64,000 bases of DNA from Erythrobacter dokdonensis DSW-74 (GTDB taxonomy: Bacteria > Pseudomonadota > Alphaproteobacteria > Sphingomonadales > Sphingomonadaceae). Position 1 is the first letter of the stretch. Each line of letters begins with the position of its first letter. The notes under the pieces are model-generated. The model made no database searches. It was not told the DNA's origin and saw nothing but the letters and a program-made list of their open reading frames with translations. Below are positions 18,483 through 27,735 of the stretch, in pieces. Where the stretch lies: positions 124,001 through 188,000 of the forward strand of contig NZ_LZYB01000003.1 in the NCBI RefSeq assembly GCF_001677335.1, written 5' to 3'. A program made the translations under genes and the position numbers.

Positions 18483-19630
18483 GCCTCGCTCTCCCCGCGC
18501 GGAGCGAAGGTCTTCGAAACGCGCACCGCGCCCCATGCCACGCCAAGGATCAGGAAGCCCGACAGGATCAGCCCGAAGCCGCTCGCCAGCAGGTCGCCCG
18601 CCAGCTCGAAGCTGAGGATGATGAGCCGCATCGCGATCACGCCGACGGCAAGCTGGAACACCCCGCGCCAGTGCGCTGCAAGCGCGGCGGCGGCGATGCC
18701 GGCCCACAGGGCAAAGAACAGCGCGGCGGCCGGAACGGTCAGGTCCTCGAGCGCATGGGCGAGCGGCAATACAAGTCCCGCCCCGGCGATGATCGCGCCT
18801 GCCATCCGCCCCGAAATGCCCGGCCGTGCGAGCATGACGCCCAGACCCGCAAGCACGCCAACCGCTCCGCGCAGCGCCATGGCTGCCATGCCCAGCAGGC
18901 TTGCTTCGCCGTTATAGCCCCCGCCGCTTGCCAGACCGCAGGCCAGCGTTCCACCGCCGACCGCATAGGCCAGTGCCAGCTGTTCGAGCCGCCGCCAGAA
19001 ATCGGGCCGGGCGCTGCGAGCGCGCTGCCAGGCGGCGAGCGGCGCAAACAGCACCGGCGCGGCGGTGACGGCGGCGAGCCACAACCGCATCGCGAAGCCC
19101 GGGTCGCGTGCCGCGAGCCAGCCGGTGCTCGCAGTGGCATATTCCCACGCACACCACCCCGCGCCGCCAACCACCGCCATCGCCGCCGGCCAGCTGCGCC
19201 CCATTAGCAGCAGCAGCGGCGCGAACAGCGCCAGCCACACGCCGAGCGGCTGCCATAGCGGCGAGGATGTCTGGTAGACCTGCCCGATATGGCCGAAGAA
19301 GGTGAGGCCCAATGCGGCGGTGACGAAGACCAGCGCCTCCACTGCCCAGGGCGAGGCCTGCGCCAGCCGCTCCTCGCGGGCGAACAGCGCGCCGAGGGCT
19401 GCGACAATCAGCGCCAGATGGACGCCGAGCCGCAGCTGTCCCGGAATCTCCTCCCAGTTGGCGGCGATGACGGAAACCAGCCCCAGCCCGATTGCCAGCG
19501 CGCCGATGCCGGACACCGCCCACAGGGCTAGCGGGCGGGCATGGTCGGCCTCGTAGGCGAGCAGGCGGTCGCGCGTCTCCGCGTCGATCAATCCGGCAGC
19601 GTGCCAGGCGGCAATCTTGCGGGCGCTCAT
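18479..19630 (-). CDS. DUF2157-type polytopic membrane protein
   Basis: A 383-residue inner-membrane protein. Residues 1-35 form a soluble head (ARKIAAWHAAGLIDAETRDRLLAYE), followed by about ten or more hydrophobic helices with LGLVSVIAANWEEIP and GHIGQVYQTSS, which fit the DUF2157 family. Biochemical role unknown. The ATG at 19630 is chosen because the conserved head begins there; the frame is open 12 codons further. It sits 42 bases downstream of pstS on the same strand and is coupled to the GDYXXLXY gene, so a pstS-DUF2157-GDYXXLXY transcript is possible. Confidence 0.85.
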   Translation of the reverse strand: MSARKIAAWHAAGLIDAETRDRLLAYEADHARPLALWAVSGIGALAIGLGLVSVIAANWEEIPGQLRLGVHLALIVAALGALFAREERLAQASPWAVEALVFVTAALGLTFFGHIGQVYQTSSPLWQPLGVWLALFAPLLLLMGRSWPAAMAVVGGAGWCAWEYATASTGWLAARDPGFAMRLWLAAVTAAPVLFAPLAAWQRARSARPDFWRRLEQLALAYAVGGGTLACGLASGGGYNGEASLLGMAAMALRGAVGVLAGLGVMLARPGISGRMAGAIIAGAGLVLPLAHALEDLTVPAAALFFALWAGIAAAALAAHWRGVFQLAVGVIAMRLIILSFELAGDLLASGFGLILSGFLILGVAWGAVRVSKTFAPRGESEA

Positions 19631-19672
19631 GCCGGCAAGGCTAGCCTGCCGCGTGCCGACCGGCAATCGGGC

Positions 19673-20737
19673 TTATTCGGCGGCGAGATCCTCGCGCGTG
19701 AGGATGAGCTGGTCGCGCACCTTGGCCGCATTGGCTTCCATCGCTTCGGGAGGCATGGCGACCATGCCGATGCGGGCCAGCGGGCCGTCCTTGTCCCAGC
19801 TCTTGACCCATTCCTCCATGAACGCGCCGAGGCCCGGAATGGCGCGCATATGTGCCTTCTTGACATAGACATAGAGCGGACGCGCGCCCGGATAGGCGAA
19901 GCTGGCGATGTTATCGTAGGTGGGCTGCACGCCGTTCATCGGCAGGCCCTGCACCTTGTCGGCGTTCTCTTCGAGATAGGAGAAACCGAAGATGCCGACG
20001 GCCTTCGGATTGCTCTCGATCTTCTGCACGATGAGGTTGTCCTGCTCGCCCTGATCGACATAGCCGCCGTCGTCGCGCACTTCGGTGCAGACCTGCTTGT
20101 ATTTGTTCTCGTCGCTTTCCTTGAGGGCGGCCATGTCCGGATTGGTCTTGCAGCCGGCTTCGAGCACCAGTTCCTTCAGCGCGTCGCGCGTGCCCGATGT
20201 GCTGGGCGGACCATAGACGAGGATCGGTTCGGCCGGCAGCGCCGGATCGACGTCGGCCCAGGTTTTCGCGGTCTGCTCCTTGCCATAGGGGTTGGCGGCA
20301 AGCGCCTCGTAGACGGTCTTGGGCGACAGGTTGAGCATGATGCCGCCTTTCGAGGAGGCAAAGGCGATTCCGTCGAGCCCGACCTGCAGTTCGATGATCT
20401 CGTCCACCTTGTTCGACACGCAGCGGTCGAATTCACTGTCCTTCATCCGCCGCGAGGCATTGACCATGTCGGGCGTATTCGCGCCCAACCCCTTGCAGAA
20501 CAGCTGGATACCATTGCCCGTGCCGGTGGATTCGATCAGCGGCGAACGGAAATCGGTGTTCGAGCGGGCGAAGTTTTCCGCGACCAGCTTGGCGAAGGGA
20601 TAGACCGTCGAGGAGCCGACAGCGTGCACCGAATTGCGCGCTCCGCCGCCGCCGGCACTGTCGCAGGCGGCAAGTGCGAGGGCGGAAAGCGCAAGGGTGG
20701 CTCCGGTGCGGGCGAGGGCGGAAATGGGACGCTTCAT
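19673..20737 (-). CDS. pstS: Phosphate ABC transporter substrate-binding lipoprotein
   Basis: PstS captures phosphate in the periplasm for PstCAB. The 354-residue protein begins with a lipoprotein signal (MKRPIS..., lipobox LALAAC about residue 24) and shows AVGSSTVYPFA, ESTGTGNGI and VYGPPSTSGTRDAL, the phosphate-contacting loops of this family. The ATG at 20737 is used because the signal peptide begins there. A candidate Pho box lies at 20783-20800. PstC, PstA, PstB and PhoU are not adjacent; the next genes are membrane proteins of unknown function, so this may be an extra, stand-alone PstS. Confidence 0.9.
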   Translation of the reverse strand: MKRPISALARTGATLALSALALAACDSAGGGGARNSVHAVGSSTVYPFAKLVAENFARSNTDFRSPLIESTGTGNGIQLFCKGLGANTPDMVNASRRMKDSEFDRCVSNKVDEIIELQVGLDGIAFASSKGGIMLNLSPKTVYEALAANPYGKEQTAKTWADVDPALPAEPILVYGPPSTSGTRDALKELVLEAGCKTNPDMAALKESDENKYKQVCTEVRDDGGYVDQGEQDNLIVQKIESNPKAVGIFGFSYLEENADKVQGLPMNGVQPTYDNIASFAYPGARPLYVYVKKAHMRAIPGLGAFMEEWVKSWDKDGPLARIGMVAMPPEAMEANAAKVRDQLILTREDLAAE

Positions 20738-20782
20738 CACGGTTCCTGAAATGGGGGTACGAAAGCGCGCTAGGGCCAATTC

Positions 20783-20800
20783 ATGACACGCTTGTGACTG
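20783..20800 (-). promoter_or_regulatory. Candidate Pho box upstream of pstS
   Basis: Read on the minus strand, CAGTCAC and GTGTCAT are separated by 4 bases (AAGC). Against the PhoB consensus CTGTCAT-N4-CTGTCAT this is 11 of 14 matching positions. It lies 46-63 bases before the pstS start, where a PhoB activator site is expected. A clear -10 element was not found. Confidence 0.6.
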
Positions 20801-20872
20801 GCATAGCGCCGCGATCCCACGCGGCCCTGCCGATGCCGCCCTTCCTCCCGAACCTGTCTGCCAAACCTATGA

Positions 20873-20897
20873 GTTTCGGGAACATTTCTACCGAAAC
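20873..20897. promoter_or_regulatory. Inverted repeat upstream of the diguanylate cyclase
   Basis: GTTTCGG (20873-20879) and CCGAAAC (20891-20897) form perfect 7-bp arms with an 11-base spacer, ending 53 bases before the cyclase start. It could be an operator for a dimeric regulator; the regulator is unknown. Confidence 0.35.
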
Positions 20898-20950
20898 CGG
20901 GATGGATAGCTTAACAGCATCGTAAGGCCTTTCGTGGTAACGGCGCGCGG

Positions 20951-22690
20951 ATGGGACGATTGCGCCTCATGATCCGGCTCTGGATAGCGGCAGCACTGCT
21001 GGCGCTGGGCCTTGCCGTGCCCGCACTGGCGGACAACCATCACGCCCCTGCGGCCACTGCGCTGTGCCATGCCGTATCGGACGCGAACCGCCCCGCCGAA
21101 GCGATGATCGGGCGGGACGCGTGGAACTGTAGCGGTACCGGCTGGAAGGCCGATGCGCCGGTCGCCTGGCTGCGGTTCGATGCCGATGCATGGCAGACAG
21201 GGCCTGCGCCGCGCCATTTCGTCACCCGCACCTCGCGTCACGAACGGATCACGCTTTATGCGCTCGATGCCGGCGGCACCCTGCGCGCGCGCAGCTTTGC
21301 CGAAAGCGAAGGCACGCCCTTTGCCGCCGGCCCGGTGTTCCGCTTGCCTCTGCCTGTCATCACCTCGGAAACCGAGGCGGTGCTGGTGCGGATCGACCGA
21401 CCGCATTCCATCCCGCTGCTGACCGAGGCAGCGCTGGTCCGGCATCCCGAAGATGCCGGGCGGTCGCTGTACGAGATGATGCTGCTCGCGCTGGTGCTGG
21501 GGATGCTGGTGCTGCCGCTGCTGTTCGACATCAGCTTCTATCTGGTCCTGCGCGAACGCTTCGTGCTGTTCCACGCCGCGATGGTGGTGGCGATGATGGG
21601 CTATGTGCTGTTCGCGGGCGGCGTGATTTCGGTGCTCGCGAGCCTGCCTGTGGCGTTGCTCGCGATCCTTGCGCCGCTGTGCTGGTCGACCGGGTGCGGC
21701 ATGGCGCTGCTGTTCCTGAGCGAATTCCTTGAACGCGGCGCACTCTCGCGCGGGATGCGGCGGCTGACCTTCTGGACCGGGTGCTGGACGATCGCGGTGC
21801 CGGGCTTTTTCGCGTTCCAGTTCCATGCCACCCAGGCCTTCGACGATGCCGCCTATTTCTTCACCATCACCCCTGCCGCCGTGGTGGTTTCGGCCGCGCT
21901 GGTCCACGCGATCCTGCGCGGGAGCCGCTCGGCCAAATTCGTTGCCGTCGCATGGTTCCCGCTGATCCTGACCTCGATCGAACGGCTGATCCGCGGGCTT
22001 GGGGTCTATACGGGCCCGTCAAGCCTTGACCTGATGATGTTCATCGCCACCGGGGTCGAGGTGGTGGTGATCAGCCTTGCCATCGCCGACCGCTTCCTTG
22101 CGATCCGCCACGAACGCGACGCGGCGCTGACCGAGGCGCGGATGCTGGAGCAGATTTCGACCCGCGATTCGCTGACCGGGCTGATGAACCGCCGCGCGAT
22201 CGAGGCGCGTTTCGACGAGCTGCTGGCGCAGGGCTTCGACACCTTCGCGCTGGTCGATCTCGACCGCTTCAAGGCGATCAACGACCTGCACGGCCACCAG
22301 GTCGGCGATGCGGCGCTGGTGGCCTGCGCCAATGCGATCCGCTCCGCCGGGGATCGCGACGCGATTGCGGTTAGGCTGGGCGGCGAGGAATTCGTGGTGC
22401 TGCTGCGCGGCGAGAACACGCTCCAGCGCGCCGAGGCCCTGCGGCAGGCAATACCGCTCAGGATCGCGCAGGATGTGCCCGGACTCGAGCTGCCCGTGAC
22501 CGCGAGCATGGGGGTGATCGTGATGTCGCAGGCGCGGCGTCACAACATGCAGTTCGCCGAATTCTACGCCCGCGCCGATGCGCTGATGTATGAAGCAAAG
22601 GCAAGCGGACGCAACCGGCTCGCCTATGAACGCTTGACCGTGTTCAGCGATCCGCCCGCGCAGCGCAAGCGACGCGACAAGGCGGCCTAA
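20951..22690 (+). CDS. Membrane diguanylate cyclase (7TMR-DISM type, GGDEF)
   Basis: Predicted to make cyclic di-GMP from two GTP in response to a periplasmic or membrane signal. The 579-residue protein has a signal peptide/first helix (residues 7-25), a periplasmic domain of about 150 residues resembling the 7TMR-DISM extracellular fold, seven helices (about 180-390), and a C-terminal GGDEF domain with the active motif GGEEF at 477-481 (RLGGEEFVVLL) and DSLTGLMNRRAIEARF at its start. The inhibitory RxxD I-site expected just upstream is replaced by DRDA, so product inhibition through that site is unlikely. ATG at 20951; an in-frame ATG at 20969 is possible. It converges on the thioesterase gene with a 4-bp overlap. 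Confidence 0.9.
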   Translation: MGRLRLMIRLWIAAALLALGLAVPALADNHHAPAATALCHAVSDANRPAEAMIGRDAWNCSGTGWKADAPVAWLRFDADAWQTGPAPRHFVTRTSRHERITLYALDAGGTLRARSFAESEGTPFAAGPVFRLPLPVITSETEAVLVRIDRPHSIPLLTEAALVRHPEDAGRSLYEMMLLALVLGMLVLPLLFDISFYLVLRERFVLFHAAMVVAMMGYVLFAGGVISVLASLPVALLAILAPLCWSTGCGMALLFLSEFLERGALSRGMRRLTFWTGCWTIAVPGFFAFQFHATQAFDDAAYFFTITPAAVVVSAALVHAILRGSRSAKFVAVAWFPLILTSIERLIRGLGVYTGPSSLDLMMFIATGVEVVVISLAIADRFLAIRHERDAALTEARMLEQISTRDSLTGLMNRRAIEARFDELLAQGFDTFALVDLDRFKAINDLHGHQVGDAALVACANAIRSAGDRDAIAVRLGGEEFVVLLRGENTLQRAEALRQAIPLRIAQDVPGLELPVTASMGVIVMSQARRHNMQFAEFYARADALMYEAKASGRNRLAYERLTVFSDPPAQRKRRDKAA

Positions 22691-23085
22691 CCTTCTCGGA
22701 AGGGCGCGAGGATCTCGGGCCGCACCCGCGCCAGCCTGCCGCTGGCCCGGTCGAGCATCGCCCATGTCGTTGCCGCGCTGACCAGCCGCTTGCCGGAAGC
22801 ATCGGTGAATTCCACCCGGCGGAGCGACTTGGCGCCTTGCGCCGGGCCTTCGATCCATGTCTCGGCGGTGACGCTCTCGCCCTCGGAGACGTTGCCGCGA
22901 TAGTCGATCTCGTGCCGCACCACGACCCAGAAGAACGCCGCCCGATCCTCGGGCCGCGCGACTGCGTCCCAGTGGGCGGTGGCCATGTCCTGGATCCACT
23001 GCACCCAAACGGTGTTGTTGACGTGGCCGAGCTCGTCGATGTGCGCAGGGGACGCGACGAAGGTGCGGATGAAGCGGTTGGTCAC
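22687..23085 (-). CDS. Acyl-CoA thioesterase, hotdog fold (4HBT-like)
   Basis: Predicted to hydrolyse acyl-CoA thioesters. The 132-residue protein contains HIDELGHVNNTVWVQW (motif near residue 15-30), the characteristic Asp/Glu-x-x-x-His-Val-Asn-Asn segment of 4-hydroxybenzoyl-CoA-thioesterase-like hotdog proteins, and FWVVVRHEIDYRG. The start is a GTG at 23085 that overlaps the stop of the oligopeptidase gene (GTGA), so the two are coupled. Substrate unknown. Confidence 0.83.
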   Translation of the reverse strand: MTNRFIRTFVASPAHIDELGHVNNTVWVQWIQDMATAHWDAVARPEDRAAFFWVVVRHEIDYRGNVSEGESVTAETWIEGPAQGAKSLRRVEFTDASGKRLVSAATTWAMLDRASGRLARVRPEILAPFREG

Positions 23086-25301
23086 TCCTTCGGTGCCATG
23101 CCCATCTGCCACAGGATGAAGGCGTATTCCTCCGCCGTTTCCTTCAGGCTGTTCCAGCGCCCGGACTGCCCGCCGTGGCCTGCGCCCATGTTGGTCTTCA
23201 TCAGCAGCAGGTTGTCGTCGGTCTTCACCTCGCGCAGCTTGGCGACCCACTTGGCGGGCTCCCAATAGGTCACGCGCGGGTCGTTGAGGCCGGCGGTCAC
23301 CAGCATCGGCGGGTAATCCTTGGCCACCACCTGATCATAGGGCGAATAGGACAGCATATAGGCAAACGCCGCCTTGTCGGTGATCGGGTTGCCCCATTCC
23401 TGCCATTCGCCCGGCGTCAGCGGCAGCTTCTCGTTGAGCATGGTATTGACCACGTCGACGAAGGGCACATGGGCGACCACCGCGCCATATTGCGACGGGT
23501 CCTGGTTGATCACGGCCCCCATCAGCTCGCCGCCGGCCGAGCCGCCGCTGGCGGTCACTTTCCCTTCCGCCGTATAGCCTTTCGCGATCAGGCCGCGGCC
23601 GACATCGACGAAATCGTTGAAGGTGTTGGTGCGCTCGAACAGCTTGCCCTGCAGATACCAGCGCCGCCCGAGATCATCGCCGCCGCGGATATGGGCGATG
23701 GCAAAGGCAAAGCCGCGATCGACGAGGCTCAATCGCGTGGTCGAAAAGCCCGGCGGGACGGCATAGCCGTAGGCGCCATAGGCATAGAGATGCAGCGGCC
23801 CCGGCCCTTCGATCCCGGCAGCTTTGAGGATTCCGGCGCGGTCCTTGCGCATTACGATGCTGACCGGCACCATCGTCCCGTCACGCGCCGCGATCATCAA
23901 CCGCTCGGTGGTGTAGAGCGACTTGTCATAGCCGCTGGGGATTTCCTGCGTCTTGAGCGTCGCGAGCTTGCCGGTCTTCACGTCGTAATCAAACACCGTG
24001 CTGGGCGTCACCATGCTCTGGTAGGACAGCCGTAGCTTGCTCATGTCGTATTCGGGGTTGTTCGAAAGCCCCGCGGTGTAGCTCGGTTCGGGGAAGGTGA
24101 CCGTGGTCACCTTGGCCGGATCGGCGTATTGGTGCAGCTGGATCTGGTCGAGCCCGCTGAGGCGCCCCTCGGTGACGAAGAAGTCCTTGAACAGGTCGAA
24201 ATCGGTGAGGTAGAAATCGTCCGATCCCGCGATCACGGTCTGCCAGTTGCCCGGCGTCTTCAGGTCGGCCTTGGCGAGGCGGAAGTTGATGTGGTCATCA
24301 TTGGTCAGCACCCACACTTCGCCCTCGCGGATGTCGACGCTGTATTCGACGCCCTTCTTGCGCGCCTTCACCAGAATCGGTGCAGCGGTCGGGTCGGCGG
24401 CGGGGACGAGGCGCACTTCGCTCGTCTCGTTGTCTCCGGTGGCGATGATCAGCCAGTCTTCCTGCGCGGAAAGCCCCGCGCCCACGCCGAAGGACTGGTC
24501 CTCCTCCTTGTAGAGCGTCACATCCTGCGCCACCGGTGTGCCGATCACGTGGAGCTTTGCCTCCAGCGTGCGCCATTCCTCGGTCGAGGGGCCATAGACC
24601 AGCGCGGTGTCGTTCTTCACCCACACCAGATCGCCGCGCAGGTTCTCGAGCACATCGGGCAGCAGCTCTCCGGTCTCAAGATCCTTGATCCGCGCGGTGT
24701 AGCGTTCCGATCCGTTGGTATCGGTCGAAAAAGCGAGATAGCGCCCGTTCTGGCTGATCGAGGCGGCGCCAAGGCGGAAATATTCGAGGTCTTTCGCCAG
24801 TTCGTTCTCGTCGATCAGCAGCTGCGGCTCGCCGCCCGCCACAGGCTTCCTGTAATGCTTGCGGTATTGCGCGCCTTCCTCGAACTCCGACCAGTAGATG
24901 TAATCGCCATCCTTCTGCGGCACGGTCGAATCGTCCTCCTTGATGCGTGCGCGCATCTCGGTGAACAGCGCCTCGGTAAAGGGGGCCTGCGCGGCCATAT
25001 GCGCCTCGAAATAGGCGTTTTCGGCCTTGAGGTGATCGAGCACGTCTTTGTCGTCCACCACCGGATAGGACTTGTCGTAGAGCCAGTCATAGGGGTCTTC
25101 GATGGTGATCCCGTGGCGGGTGTAGCTGTGCGGCCGCTTTTCCGCGACGGGCGGCTTGATACTGGCGGAGGTCTGGGCAGCGGCGGCGGAAGAGGTGGTC
25201 ACGTGAGCGGAATCCTGGCTGGTGGCGGCCATCGCGGCCGGTGCAAAGGTGGCGGCAGCAAGTGCGGTAGCAAGAGCGGCAGCGCTGACAAGTCTGGTCA
25301 T
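23082..25301 (-). CDS. Oligopeptidase B-like S9 serine peptidase, exported
   Basis: Cleaves short peptides, probably after basic residues, with a beta-propeller that excludes folded proteins. The 739-residue protein has a signal peptide (MTRLVSAAALATALAAATFAPAAMA), a propeller domain to about residue 440, and a C-terminal alpha/beta-hydrolase domain with the nucleophile in GGSAGG (Ser588), the Asp in LNDPRVTYWEP and the His in GAGHGG. RGGDDLGRRWY is also typical of oligopeptidase B. A signal peptide is less common for this family and points to periplasmic action. ATG at 25301 was chosen for the signal peptide; the open frame runs further upstream. Coupled to the thioesterase gene. Confidence 0.9.
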   Translation of the reverse strand: MTRLVSAAALATALAAATFAPAAMAATSQDSAHVTTSSAAAAQTSASIKPPVAEKRPHSYTRHGITIEDPYDWLYDKSYPVVDDKDVLDHLKAENAYFEAHMAAQAPFTEALFTEMRARIKEDDSTVPQKDGDYIYWSEFEEGAQYRKHYRKPVAGGEPQLLIDENELAKDLEYFRLGAASISQNGRYLAFSTDTNGSERYTARIKDLETGELLPDVLENLRGDLVWVKNDTALVYGPSTEEWRTLEAKLHVIGTPVAQDVTLYKEEDQSFGVGAGLSAQEDWLIIATGDNETSEVRLVPAADPTAAPILVKARKKGVEYSVDIREGEVWVLTNDDHINFRLAKADLKTPGNWQTVIAGSDDFYLTDFDLFKDFFVTEGRLSGLDQIQLHQYADPAKVTTVTFPEPSYTAGLSNNPEYDMSKLRLSYQSMVTPSTVFDYDVKTGKLATLKTQEIPSGYDKSLYTTERLMIAARDGTMVPVSIVMRKDRAGILKAAGIEGPGPLHLYAYGAYGYAVPPGFSTTRLSLVDRGFAFAIAHIRGGDDLGRRWYLQGKLFERTNTFNDFVDVGRGLIAKGYTAEGKVTASGGSAGGELMGAVINQDPSQYGAVVAHVPFVDVVNTMLNEKLPLTPGEWQEWGNPITDKAAFAYMLSYSPYDQVVAKDYPPMLVTAGLNDPRVTYWEPAKWVAKLREVKTDDNLLLMKTNMGAGHGGQSGRWNSLKETAEEYAFILWQMGMAPKE

Positions 25302-25435
25302 CACGAGCGATCCCTTCTTCGTGGCGTCCACGCCGGCTGCGGGTGGAAAGTCGCCGTGCATGGGCCTATGATGGTCGTTGTAATGAGACATTATTGCACG
25401 GCAAGTGCCCGTGCCTTCACCCGAGGATCGACGAA

Positions 25436-27244
25436 ATGCTGATGCAAACCCATGAGGCCCGCCTTGCCGCGCTGCGCGAGGAGCTGAAGCGGCGCGGGGT
25501 GGACGGCTTCATCATCCCCATATCCGATGAACACATGAGCGAATATGTCGGCGACTATGCCCAGCGGCTGCGCTGGCTGACCGGCTTCGGCGGCTCTGCC
25601 GGATTTGCCGCCGTCACGCTTACCCATGCCGCGATCTTCGTCGACGGGCGTTACACCGTGCAGGTGCGCGAGCAGGTCGATGGCAGCCTGTTCGACTACA
25701 AGTCCGTCCCCGCCGATACGCTGGCCGGCTGGCTGGCGCAGGTATGCGAAAGCGGGGCGACAATCGCTTATGACCCGTGGCTCCACACCTGGGCCTGGGT
25801 CGAAGCGCTGGAAAAGCAGGTGGAGCCCAAAGGCATCACCATGGTCCCTGCCGACAGCAACCCGCTTGATGCGGTGTGGTCTGACCGGCCCGCGCCCTCG
25901 GCCGCGCTCGCCATCGTGCATGACGAGACGCAGGCCGGCCGTTCCTCGGCCGACAAGCGCGCCGCCGTGGCCGACTGGCTGGTAAGCCACGGCCATGATG
26001 CGGTAGTGATCCCGGCGCTGGATTCGGTTGCATGGCTGCTCAACATTCGCGGAGCCGACGTGCCGCATACGCCGGTCGCGCTGTCCTATGTCGTTGCGCA
26101 CAAGGATGGCAGCGCCGAACTGTTCATCGTGCCGGAAAAGGTCACGCCGGAACTCACCCGCCATCTCGGCAATGCGGTGACGGTGCGCGATCGGGCCGGC
26201 TTCGAGACCGCACTGGCGAGCGATTATGCGGGCAAGAGCGTTGTCCTCGATCCCGATTTCGCTGTGGTCGGCATCGCCCAGGCCCTGCGTAGCGGGGGCG
26301 CGACATTCGCCTTCAAGCAGGACCCCACGATCCTTGCAAAAGCGATCAAGAACCCGGTCGAACAGGCCGGCCACCGCGATGCGCAGGCGCGCGACGGCGC
26401 GGCAGTCGCCAAGTTCCTGCGCTGGCTGGAAATCGAGGCACCGGGGGGCGGGGTGGATGAATTGGCCGCCGCCGCCCGCTTGCAGGCCTTCCGCGAGGAA
26501 GACGCGGGGCTTAGCGATCTCAGCTTCGACACCATCTCGGCCGCCGCCGGTCACGCCGCCCTGCCGCATTACAAGGTCGACGAGGACAGCAATATCCCGA
26601 TCCCGCCGGGCTCGATCTATCTGGTCGATTCGGGCGGGCAATATCCGGGCGGCACTACCGACATCACCCGCACCGTGTGGATCGGCCCGGGCGAGCCGAG
26701 CGCCGAGATGAAGGACCGTTTCACCCGCGTCCTCAAAGGCCATATCCAGATCGATCGCGCGGTGTTCCCGCAGGGCACGGTCGGCGGGCAGCTCGACGTG
26801 CTGGCGCGGCAATATCTGTGGGAGGCAGGCGTCGATTACGCCCACGGCACCGGCCACGGGGTCGGCAGCTTCCTTGGCGTCCACGAAGGCCCGCAGCGCA
26901 TCGCCAAGCCTTCCGGCGGGCAGGCCGGCACCGGGCAGGAGCTGTTCGCGGGCATGATCCTTTCCAACGAGCCGGGCTATTACAAGCCGGGCGCATTCGG
27001 CATCCGGATCGAGAACCTGGTACTGACCGAGGAACGCGAGATCGCAGGACAGGAAGGCCGCTATCTCGGCTTCGAGACGCTGACCTTCGTGCCGATCGAC
27101 CGCAAGCTGATCGACAAGGCGCTGTTGACCGCCAGCGAGATCGCCTGGGTCGATGCCTATCACGCCAAGGTGCGCGAGGTGCTGTCCCCGCGGCTGTCGG
27201 GCGATGATCTGGCCTGGCTGGAGCGCGAGACGCAGCCGCTCTGA
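25436..27244 (+). CDS. Aminopeptidase P family (M24B) metallopeptidase
   Basis: Removes the N-terminal residue from Xaa-Pro peptides using two metal ions. The 602-residue protein is the long, three-domain form: two creatinase-like N-terminal domains (from LAALREELKRRGVDGFI) and a pita-bread catalytic domain with metal ligands in LVDSGGQYPGGTTDITRT, GTGHGVGSFLGVHEGP, SNEPGYYKPGAFGIRIEN and the final Glu-containing ENLVLTEE region. ATG at 25436 follows GAGGATCGA; ATG at 25442 is an alternative. Divergent from the oligopeptidase gene, which suggests linked peptide catabolism. Confidence 0.92.
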   Translation: MLMQTHEARLAALREELKRRGVDGFIIPISDEHMSEYVGDYAQRLRWLTGFGGSAGFAAVTLTHAAIFVDGRYTVQVREQVDGSLFDYKSVPADTLAGWLAQVCESGATIAYDPWLHTWAWVEALEKQVEPKGITMVPADSNPLDAVWSDRPAPSAALAIVHDETQAGRSSADKRAAVADWLVSHGHDAVVIPALDSVAWLLNIRGADVPHTPVALSYVVAHKDGSAELFIVPEKVTPELTRHLGNAVTVRDRAGFETALASDYAGKSVVLDPDFAVVGIAQALRSGGATFAFKQDPTILAKAIKNPVEQAGHRDAQARDGAAVAKFLRWLEIEAPGGGVDELAAAARLQAFREEDAGLSDLSFDTISAAAGHAALPHYKVDEDSNIPIPPGSIYLVDSGGQYPGGTTDITRTVWIGPGEPSAEMKDRFTRVLKGHIQIDRAVFPQGTVGGQLDVLARQYLWEAGVDYAHGTGHGVGSFLGVHEGPQRIAKPSGGQAGTGQELFAGMILSNEPGYYKPGAFGIRIENLVLTEEREIAGQEGRYLGFETLTFVPIDRKLIDKALLTASEIAWVDAYHAKVREVLSPRLSGDDLAWLERETQPL

Positions 27245-27319
27245 GGCGCGCTTGTCGGATCATCGGTGTTCCTGTAATGTTCCACCTATCGCGAGTCGCG
27301 ACATACGGGAGGAACCACA

Positions 27320-27706
27320 ATGATCGGCTACGTCACCCTCGGCACCAATGATCTGCCGCGCGCTGCGGCTTTCTACGACGCGCTGGCCGCGCATTTCGGC
27401 GTCGGCCGGATGATGGATTTCGAAACCTTCATCGCCTGGGGCGAATGGGGCGGCGCGCCGGGGATCGCGGCGACTGTACCGTTCGACGGCCAGCCCGCCA
27501 CGGTCGGCAACGGGGTGATGGTGGCACTGGAAGTGAAGACACCCGAAGATGTCCACGCGGTCTATGCCACCGCCATGGCCCACGGCGCGACCGACGAAGG
27601 CGCACCCGGCCCGCGCGGGGATGACGGGTTCTATGCCGCCTATTTCCGCGATCCCGACGGCAACAAGCTGAACGCGTTCTGCATGGTGCGGCCAGCCGGG
27701 GCTTGA
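27320..27706 (+). CDS. VOC family (glyoxalase-like) protein
   Basis: A 128-residue single-module protein of the vicinal-oxygen-chelate fold. MIGYVTLGTNDLPRAAAFYDAL is the standard first beta-alpha unit and YFRDPDGNKLNAFC the closing strand with the metal-ligand Glu replaced by Asn. Such proteins range from lyases to antibiotic-binding proteins, and the substrate cannot be inferred. GGGAGGAACC precedes the start. The parS site lies just downstream. Confidence 0.85.
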   Translation: MIGYVTLGTNDLPRAAAFYDALAAHFGVGRMMDFETFIAWGEWGGAPGIAATVPFDGQPATVGNGVMVALEVKTPEDVHAVYATAMAHGATDEGAPGPRGDDGFYAAYFRDPDGNKLNAFCMVRPAGA

Positions 27707-27735
27707 GGCCTGCTCGCGCGGCGTCAGCGGGTGCC

